Assembly: GCF_035046505.1 (NCBI RefSeq)
Contig: NC_089825.1
Coordinates: forward strand, 2,879,029-2,943,028
From: Tiliqua scincoides
Taxonomy: Eukaryota > Chordata > Lepidosauria > Squamata > Scincidae
Reading direction: 5' to 3'
Length of the DNA stretch: 64,000 bases
Under the pieces are notes generated by a model that was not told the DNA's origin, searched no databases, and worked only from the letters and a program-made list of their open reading frames with translations. Positions within the stretch are counted from its first letter, which is position 1; each line of letters starts with the position of its first letter. Shown here in pieces: positions 57,118 to 64,000 of this stretch. A program made the position numbers and the translations under genes.

Positions 57118-58779
57118 CGTCACATGGGGCGGCTCCTTGCTGGGAAGATGGAGCGCTCGCCACACTGCCGCCGCTGACCTCAATTCCTTGTCTCTCCAGC
57201 ACAGTAGCAGCTCTGCTGGCTTCCATCTCGCTGGCTTTGCTGCTTCCTGGAGAGCACAAGTGCCCGGCTCCTCCATCGAGATGGCTCCTCTCCCTCTCTT
57301 CTGCCGCTGTCACCACCTCCCCGCTGCCTGTGTTGCTGTGGCCACCCAGTTCAGGGATTTGCTCCAGTTTGCTGTGGAACTGCCCTGGGCTGACCAGCTC
57401 TCTCCGGACTGCACTGCTGCTGCTGCTGCTGTCCCACTCGTCCCTCTTCTTGGCAGATGGCTCCTCCATGGGGAGGGACTGATGCTGCTCCTTCACCAAG
57501 AGGCTGGGCGGCTCGGCATTGTTCTGCACAGCTCCGGGGCTGTGGGCAGATGTTTGCTCTTCTGAGACCGTGGCTGACCTTTTCATTGGTGCACTCAGCT
57601 TCCGAGTCATGGGGCTCATGCTCGGGGAGAAGCTACCGCTCGGCGACACGAGGCTAGTAGCGAGGTCTTCACGAGCCACGGGATCAGGATACTTGTCTGC
57701 CAGATTCAGGGCCTGCGGGACAGACAAGTGGGAGCACTCCGACATGGCACGCCTCATCGCCTTTCGCTGGTGTGCCCCTGGGGGGAAGGGACTGCTGTCA
57801 ATGGCTGAGCTGAGCTTCGCACCCGCACTGACCAAAAACTGCTCCTCTTCCATCTCGTGGATGTTACTGAAACAGCCACTCCTGAACTCATCCTGGGCTA
57901 GCTCTACAGTGGTCACTGGGGGTCCCAGCTTAGGCACGGCTGGGGAAGATGCAAACCCACTCTGTGCGTAGCTGTCATTGATAATGCCTATCACACTGTA
58001 GCCTGGGGTCCTGTCTTTCTTCCCGGGCACCTCTGGGCACCCCAAGGCATTGGGCAGGAGGGGGCCAAAAGTAGGACTCCACATGCTGCTGCTCTCCGGC
58101 TCTTTGGTGCATTTGCTTGAGTCACTCCCAGGCAGAGGCAGGCTGGGCAACTCCTGCTGACATTTCATCACCTCCACCACCCCAGCCTTCTTACCTGCCA
58201 CCTTCTCCTGGTCAGTGATGGCTTCGCTTTGCCCCAGCCTGGCTGGCAACCCTGTGGATTCTGCTTGCCCTGAATGCAAGCCTGCAATTTTGAGAGTCTC
58301 CAAGCTGCCTTCTGTGGAAGGAAACGCCTCAGAAATCAGAGACCAGCTCTCAAGGTGACCTGGGTCTGCCTGGTATTTTTTGCCTTGTGCCTTGATTTCA
58401 CGTGTGTCCTTCGGAGCGGTTTTCAGATCTTTGTCCAGCTTTCCCTCGAAGAAGCACAGCTTGTCTTCATCGGTGAAGCCGGTGCCTTTATTAATGAGCC
58501 CATCCTTAAGCTGTCCGCCCGAATTCACATTCAGCCCAATCTCATTCAGCTTGCCCTCGGTCCTCTGCCATTCAAATTCGGTTTTGCCAAAGTCCTTTTG
58601 TGCCTCCATGCAGTGAAAGGTTTCTGAAAAACTGTCTGTGTTCCTGGCTTTGCACAGCTGGCTGTATTCAGAGAGGGGTGCAGGCGGCTGGTTGGAGAGA
58701 GACATCTCTGCCTGCTTCTCACTTTCCGCTCCTCCAAGCTGTAACGCCACCCACCCAGCAAGCTGGGCTTGCAGGCAGT
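57118..58779 (-). CDS. MAP4: MAP4 large projection-domain exon
   Basis: A single long frame runs on the minus strand from a stop at 58814-58816 to a strong donor, GACG then gtatgt (57118/57117), in phase 1. The protein is acidic, Ser/Pro-rich and low in order, as expected for the projection domain that extends from the microtubule surface. Conserved-looking islands include YSVIGIINDSYAQSGF, HQRKAMRRAMSECSHLSVP, ALNLADKYPDPVARED and SPSMSPMTRKLSAPMKRS; a short poly-Ser run (DSSSSSSAVRR) is coded by repeated TGC/AGC-type triplets near 57413-57430. The acceptor is not certain. Starting at 58779 (catcag before it) makes the exon 1,662 bp and phase 1 to 1, so it could be skipped without a frameshift. 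Alternatives at 58762 and 58738 are phase 0. Many SP/TP sites suggest phosphorylation. Confidence 0.85.
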
Positions 58780-59166
58780 CTGATGTGGTGACGACACACC
58801 GTGCCCCCTGCGCTCACGTCAAAGGCAATTTTCCTCCTCAGACCAAGGCTCTCGTTTCTCCAAATACAGCATTGTAGCTAGGCCCTTAAACAAGATTACA
58901 TGCAAGAAAGCATTTGGTCCCCCACCCCTAAACAGAAAATAGAAATGTCATTCACAAACGCAATTTGAAGGGGTCTACTAAGATGTACTGCTGTGATCAC
59001 ATTAAGCAAAGCAACGAACACGCCAGGCAGGCAGTTTATCTGCTTCGTTATCCAGAGACTGACCACAGGAGTGGAAGATGCCAGGTCAATCTTCCAGCGG
59101 TATTGCAATCTTCCTTTGACTTAGCTGCAGACAAAAGGAACATTCTAGAGAACCACTCACAAGAGT

Positions 59167-59455
59167 CAGGATGACCAGATACTATAACCACAAAAGAGGG
59201 CAAGGCACCCCAAAAATGTAGGACATCCAAGAAAAATGTAAAAAAACACTCGTATATTGATTTCATGTGGTTAATTTAAACACTAAATTACTTACTATTA
59301 AATTTAAAACTATATTACAGATAATTTATTTCATATAATTTAATAATTACGAGAAGGCTATGCACTGCCTGCAGGGGCCGCTCACAGGGAAAAAGAGGAC
59401 ATTTCAGTTCTTTTCTAGGACACGAGGCTAAAAAAGAGGACATCTGGTCACTCTG
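59167..59455. mobile_element. Short hAT element
   Basis: Ends CAGGATGACCAGAT and ATCTGGTCACTCTG are inverted repeats; flanking 8-mers acaagagt and acaaaagt match 7 of 8. AT-rich interior, 289 bp, non-coding. Confidence 0.85.
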
Positions 59456-60196
59456 ACAAAAGTATACTGAGAAATCCAGCTGCAGAAATGAGCACTCCCT
59501 CCCAGGTGCAGAAGCACCAGTCAATGGCAACAGGAAAGGTGCTGCTTATGGTCCAGGTGAAAGCTGCATCAGTCATGAGGCAGCAAACTGAAAAATGCAG
59601 GTCAACAGGAGAGTGTGAGGATGCCTGGCTCCAGCACCTGGAAGCGGGACATGACGACACTGCCAACTGTCCCACAGTCAACCCAGCTTACCCTGGCCAA
59701 ACTCCACCTGTAAAGCCTCTAAGTTATCTCCATTTCAATCAGGCTGGTACTGCTGGGACAGTTAATGGATCCTGCCCAAAGTGCGATGCGGCACCTCAAA
59801 TTGAAGCTGCTTTACTATGGCAGGATTTCCCACAGGCTTCCATCATAAGAAGTGGCTGCGCCTGAAAACTGACACCACTAAACAAACCAGTTCAAAGCCA
59901 CATTTTCACAAGACATGAGATTGGATCCAAACGTGCTTCTGGCTCAGGGAATGGGGAGATGGTGGTCAAAGATTTGTGCTGATCAGCTTGCTGGCTGCAG
60001 TCCAGCCACAAGAAACACCTCGCACCATTTCCCAGATCAAAGCTACCAGTTTTTCTGCTGCAAGAGATACACTACAACTCCAGAAATTTGTCCTCATTCC
60101 AACAAAACCAACCTAACATCTGATTTTGCGCTTTGGAGACTCCAGAATAATTTCTCATATATTATGCCAGTAATCCCTACAACCAAGAAGTCGGGG

Positions 60197-60357
60197 CCCA
60201 ACCCTATCCAACCTTCCAGTGCTGATGAAGCTGCACCAATGGGGCGAGTACTGCATCCTGTGGTGGTGGGGCAGTCATGGAGGCCTCCACAAGGTAAGAG
60301 AACTTTGTTCCCTTACCTCAGGGCTACACTGAGTTGGAAAGTTGGATAAGATTGGGC
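60197..60357. mobile_element. PIF-like MITE
   Basis: Near-inverse ends 'gggcccaaccctatccaac' and 'gttggataagattgggc' enclose the family core 'tggaggcctccacaaggtaa' and 'tttgttcccttacctc'. It is the longest intact relative of 1550-1692 and 10315-10410. Confidence 0.65.
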
Positions 60358-61682
60358 ACTCAGTATTCTCCACCTTACACTTTCAGCTCTCCAACATACA
60401 TTTCTGCAGAAGAAGAAACACACTCAAGACATGCTTTGTATCTTGGATGGACAGTCAGACTGACCTCAGCTATTAAAATTAGTGTTGGGAGAAGAATATC
60501 ACATGAAGCCCCCTTTTCAATGAAAAGCAGAGAAACACAGTGACAGGCAGCCTGCAGCCACACCCCTTGTGGCACTTGACATGACTGCCAATCACCTTTC
60601 CAGCAAGCAGGGGAGCCCACCCTCTGTACTTGGGGTGCTGAAGCATGCCTGGACTAGAGACGACTCTGCTTCACATTAGGAGAGGAGCCCCTGCAGGGAA
60701 GGCTTGGCAGCATGGATGCTGTTGGCTGGGAGGAAACGCTGTCCTTATAGCACAGAGTAGCAATGACAACCCCCCTCCTTGACAATTTGCTCTATTTTTA
60801 GATTCTGAGCTCCAACGCGCCCCCTGAATTTATCCTGCTGCATCTTGCACACACACTCCCTGATTCACACATTTCCCCAACCTACATTTAAGTCCTGGGT
60901 GGAAACCATGTCGGAACTGTGAATAAAGCAGCGTAAAGCCATATTATCTCTATTCTATTACGCTCCCCAACTGCCACCCACCCAGCTCTGATCACAGGGC
61001 AACATGCACAAGATTAAACTAAAAGAACGCTAAAAACCTGGCTGTCACCTCCAAGGTCTCCTTACAGCTGTCCTGCTCTGATGTCATGGAACTGCACGAA
61101 CATTCTAATGGGGGGGGGGGAGATAATAAAAGACCACAGGAGATGGAGGAGATCTGAACCTGAGAAAAGAAGGCGGGGAGGGAAGCCCCTCACAGGTCTA
61201 GTGCAGGACCAGCTGCAACCTACAGGACCAAATGGAGGCTGTGAACTGAAGGATGTTAGGTCAGGGACCAAGAGACAGGAGGAGCACTCTGATTTTCCCA
61301 CTTATCTGAGCTCAGAACTTTGCTGCGAATCTAATATTTATCCCCTCTCTCAACAAAGGCCCAGAAGTGTCCCAAGCTCCTCCTTCAGCACCTCAGCACA
61401 CAGGGTTGCATGTCTGTGTCTGCCCTAAGATTCTTTTTCCTGTCCCAATGACACCACTTCCTCCTTCTAGCACATAGCTAGAAACACATGGTGGGAAAAG
61501 GCTGGCTGCCTTAAGAACCTGTGAGTGCAGGCCAAGCTCATACGGCCTTGAGACCCAACATCCCCGTGTTGCAGTTTTCCTCCTCCCTCTCCAGCAGCCT
61601 GTCTTAAGCAGGGCATTCACATCTAAGATCCCTTCTCAGGTGCACCAACATTCTGGCCACTGACGTCCTGGCAGCTCCGTCT

Positions 61683-61722
61683 GGATGGATGGATGGATGG
61701 AAGGAAGGAAGGAAGGAAGAAA
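61683..61722. repeat. (GGAT)n(GGAA)n microsatellite
   Basis: Tandem ggat units pass directly into ggaa units. Confidence 0.9.
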
Positions 61723-63308
61723 GTGGGTGGGAGGTGATGAAGCATCCAATATTTGTCACCAGCTGGGGGACAGATGGACAGACAAGGGTGCCACTGGTGA
61801 CAGGAAAGCACCTGGTCCCCAAAGAGACTCATTTTTGGCAGATAACAAAACTACTGCTTCAAAGGGACTGCCTTAGAGGAACAAGAGCCAAGTACTTTGT
61901 GGAGCAGAACCCATTAGTGAAGCTTCCAATATTTCACATGAAATCAAGCATTTTATTTTATTTAAGGCAACACTAGAAAATTCTATCCTGATCCCTTTCC
62001 CCCCTTTTTTGATGCAAGGCATACTAGATCAATCTGGAATTGTGTTTTGGCGAAGTGCACCTACCGCCACCCTTCCTTACTGTCCACTCGCTTTGGTGAG
62101 AATTTGGTTGACTTATCAAGTTTCATATCATACATTTTACACTAACTCAATTACATTTTAAATAAGATAGTTCAGGAAACTTGTTTCATTCTAATGTGGC
62201 CATAAGAAAACTTTGCACTTCACAAAAGTTGCTTCCAATTCTTCTCATGCTCAGTCTCAGTCCCAGAGTCTCAGGGCAGGAATGTCACAATGCTGATCAC
62301 AGACATACATACTAACCAGAGGTGCCCAAATGACTCTGTTCATGGAGCCCCTACAGTTCCCAGTAATTTTTCATGGCACCCCCCCATCCATCACTGTGTT
62401 TCTCTCTGAAATGTAAACAACCCCACAGCGCCCCTGTGAGTTCACTACAGTGCCCAGTTGGGGAACTGAAGCAGTAAATCTTTCTCCAGTCCAAAATATG
62501 GCAGCCTGTTAAATCCTCAATAGCAGCAACACTGAGCATCCACCACATTCCCAAGGACATTTCAGTGACAGGCCAATGGCTGGCATTTGGAATGCTGATT
62601 TCTTGTTGCATTGTCAGGATTTTGAACTTATACTGCCATGTGGCCCGAGTCTCTGAGATATGATCCAAATCTCATCTCAACCTGAATCCAGTTAACTCTT
62701 TCCCCAGATACTGAACCAATCCCACAATCCCCCAAAGCAACTGGACCCTGTGTCTGGTTTCCAAGAGACACTGGGGCCCAACTTGAAAGTCAAAGTGGCC
62801 TTAGATCCCTTGAATGTGCTTCCTCAGCAGGGAGTGAAATGCAGCCCGGTGCCCAACCTGATTCTCATAATGCCTTTTCAAACCAGTCCAATCCAAGCAG
62901 GGTGCGATGCAAAGAGCAGTTGGACTTGCTCATATGGAGGGCTGGAAGGGAGGGGAAAAGAGACTTGCCATTGAGGTCAGCAACAGAGGCATGAGGCATG
63001 AACCTCTGGCACAAGCCAAAGGGTACTTGGCACAGAGCCCTGAGACCTCAACCAGAGAGCAGTACGCGCAAGCAAAAGCCTTCCCAACTCTTCCATTTTA
63101 CTGAAGGGAGAGAGAGAGAGAGAGTGGTAATGGTGGTGGCAGCACCACACTGTGAGCTGCCAAGGAGCAGAGGGACCACTGCAACAGCAGGACTCCATCA
63201 TGCCAAGGAAACCTACCCTTCAAGGACTCATTTCCGGGGCTGTGGGTATTTCCTCTGGGGCATGCGGCGCTGCCACCAACAAGTGGGCTACCTCAGAATG
63301 TCAGATGC

Positions 63309-63405
63309 AAGGGAGGGCACCAGGATGCAGGTCTCTTATCTTGTGTGCTCTCTGAGGCATTTGGTGGGCCACTGAGAGACACAGGAAGCTGGACTAGATG
63401 GGCCT
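63309..63405 (+). mobile_element. CR1/L2-like LINE 3' end
   Basis: 'gggcaccaggatgcaggtct' and 'aggaagctggactagatggg' match 12352-12505. Confidence 0.65.
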
Positions 63406-64000
63406 ATTCTGCAGGAATTCTAAGGAGCTGCTGCCTGGATTTATTCTTACCCAAAGGATCGCAGCATGCACACACGACAGTGCACACCCCAACACCACCA
63501 GTGTCATATGGGAGCTAATTGCTGCCTCAGCACACCAGGATTCCAGGGCTCGGCTGCCAGCTCCCACCCACAGCAGCCTGGTGTGTCTATTTTTGCTTTG
63601 CTCCTCCAGCTAGTACTTATCCTGCTCAATGCCTAAAAAAAAAGGGGGGGGGGTCACGAAAGAAACAAGAAGATGAATATCCAATCTGGCTGTTTCAGCA
63701 AGGCCCCCCCCGAACCAGTTTCCAAGGCAACAACACCTTCCAGGATTCCAAAGTACTCCCTGCAAGACCCTCCACAGCAAGTGCAGTTGCTAATTAAGTG
63801 TCATCGCCAGCCAGAGTCAACGAGGAGGCTGCCTGAAGTTCTATCAGCCAATGCAGCCAACCTGCCACAGAAAGGAAGGGTTCCTCCTAGAGCTCTCCCT
63901 CACCTGCACACTTCAAATAAAATAACCGTCAATAGGAGGCTGACCGCAGTTCCAGGGAGCTCTGAGCAGACCCCGCTGGGCACTAGCTCACTATCAGCAC

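Larger units (their letters stand above)
20206..58779 (-). other. MAP4: MAP4 gene, 3' portion
   Basis: Twelve exon candidates on the minus strand form one continuous reading frame with matching splice phases: 57118-58779, 40018-40133, 38899-39120, 35224-35404, 34709-34768, 34273-34592, 31523-31651, 28268-28360, 26008-26088 (optional), 24090-24171, 22593-22705 and 20206-20439. The product binds and stabilises microtubules in non-neuronal cells. The MAP4 identity, rather than tau or MAP2, rests on the KELPPSPEKKTK exon, the basic Pro-rich exons ending KEVKPK, the R1 sequence [19 protein letters not shown] and the AKVERKAE linker exon between repeats 1 and 2. The N-terminal exons lie right of the window. 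Introns range from about 0.1 to 17 kb. Confidence 0.92.
58817..64000 (-). other. Upstream MAP4 intron sequence to the window edge
   Basis: I see no coding exon. Contents: a hAT element (59167-59455), a PIF-like MITE (60197-60357), a GGAT/GGAA microsatellite (61683-61722), a possible hAT fragment starting cagaggtgcccaaa (62317), a (GA)n tract (63106-63126) and a CR1/L2-like 3' end (63309-63405). Confidence 0.5.

Noticed and set aside
56862-57971. Plus-strand frames of 150-206 codons
   Set aside because: They are antisense shadows of the large MAP4 exon.

Overview
This window is vertebrate nuclear DNA. It has long introns, GT-AG splice sites, CpG islands and many interspersed repeats. The repeats look reptilian and most like a squamate: LINE 3' ends reading 'ggaagctggactagatgggc', a tRNA-derived SINE with 'tgcatgcataaggtcccagg', palindromic MITEs and short hAT elements. 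A gecko or other lizard is my guess; species cannot be settled from sequence alone.

Two host genes are visible, both on the minus strand. From the right edge to about 20.2 kb lies the 3' part of MAP4 (microtubule-associated protein 4). It has a large projection-domain exon (57118-58779), a basic Pro/Ser/Thr-rich region (40133-34273), four tau-type microtubule-binding repeats plus a pseudo-repeat, and a stop at 20206. All chosen splice phases agree from exon to exon, giving about 1,070 residues. An extra in-frame 81-bp exon (26008-26088) would put a 27-residue Pro/Ser linker between repeats 2 and 3. The upstream MAP4 exons lie beyond position 64000. Downstream of the stop there is little repeat sequence to about 13.7 kb, with several minus-strand AATAAA signals, which fits a long 3' UTR.

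At the left is the 5' end of a zinc-finger regulator gene of the DUF3669/KRAB (HUB1-like) type. A 24-bp first coding exon (6941-6964, MAEWAPAQ) sits in a strong CpG island (about 6400-7330). Its second exon (1815-2216) encodes the coiled-coil DUF3669 domain. The KRAB and zinc-finger exons must lie left of position 1.

The stretch between the genes (about 7.4-13.4 kb) is a dense repeat field. It holds a 5'-truncated LINE 3' end, a short composite element and a 5S-rRNA-derived SINE that all share one 3' tail, palindromic MITEs, a PIF-like MITE family, and a hAT element inserted in a MITE with its target duplication intact. A second small CpG-rich island lies at about 9.6-9.9 kb. The MAP4 introns contain mostly old LINE, SINE and hAT remnants and microsatellites. 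I saw no tRNA gene, CRISPR array or prokaryotic feature. I found no complete new molecular system. The strongest leads are the shared-tail LINE/SINE group, the MAP4 linker exon and the tau-like MAP4 tail.
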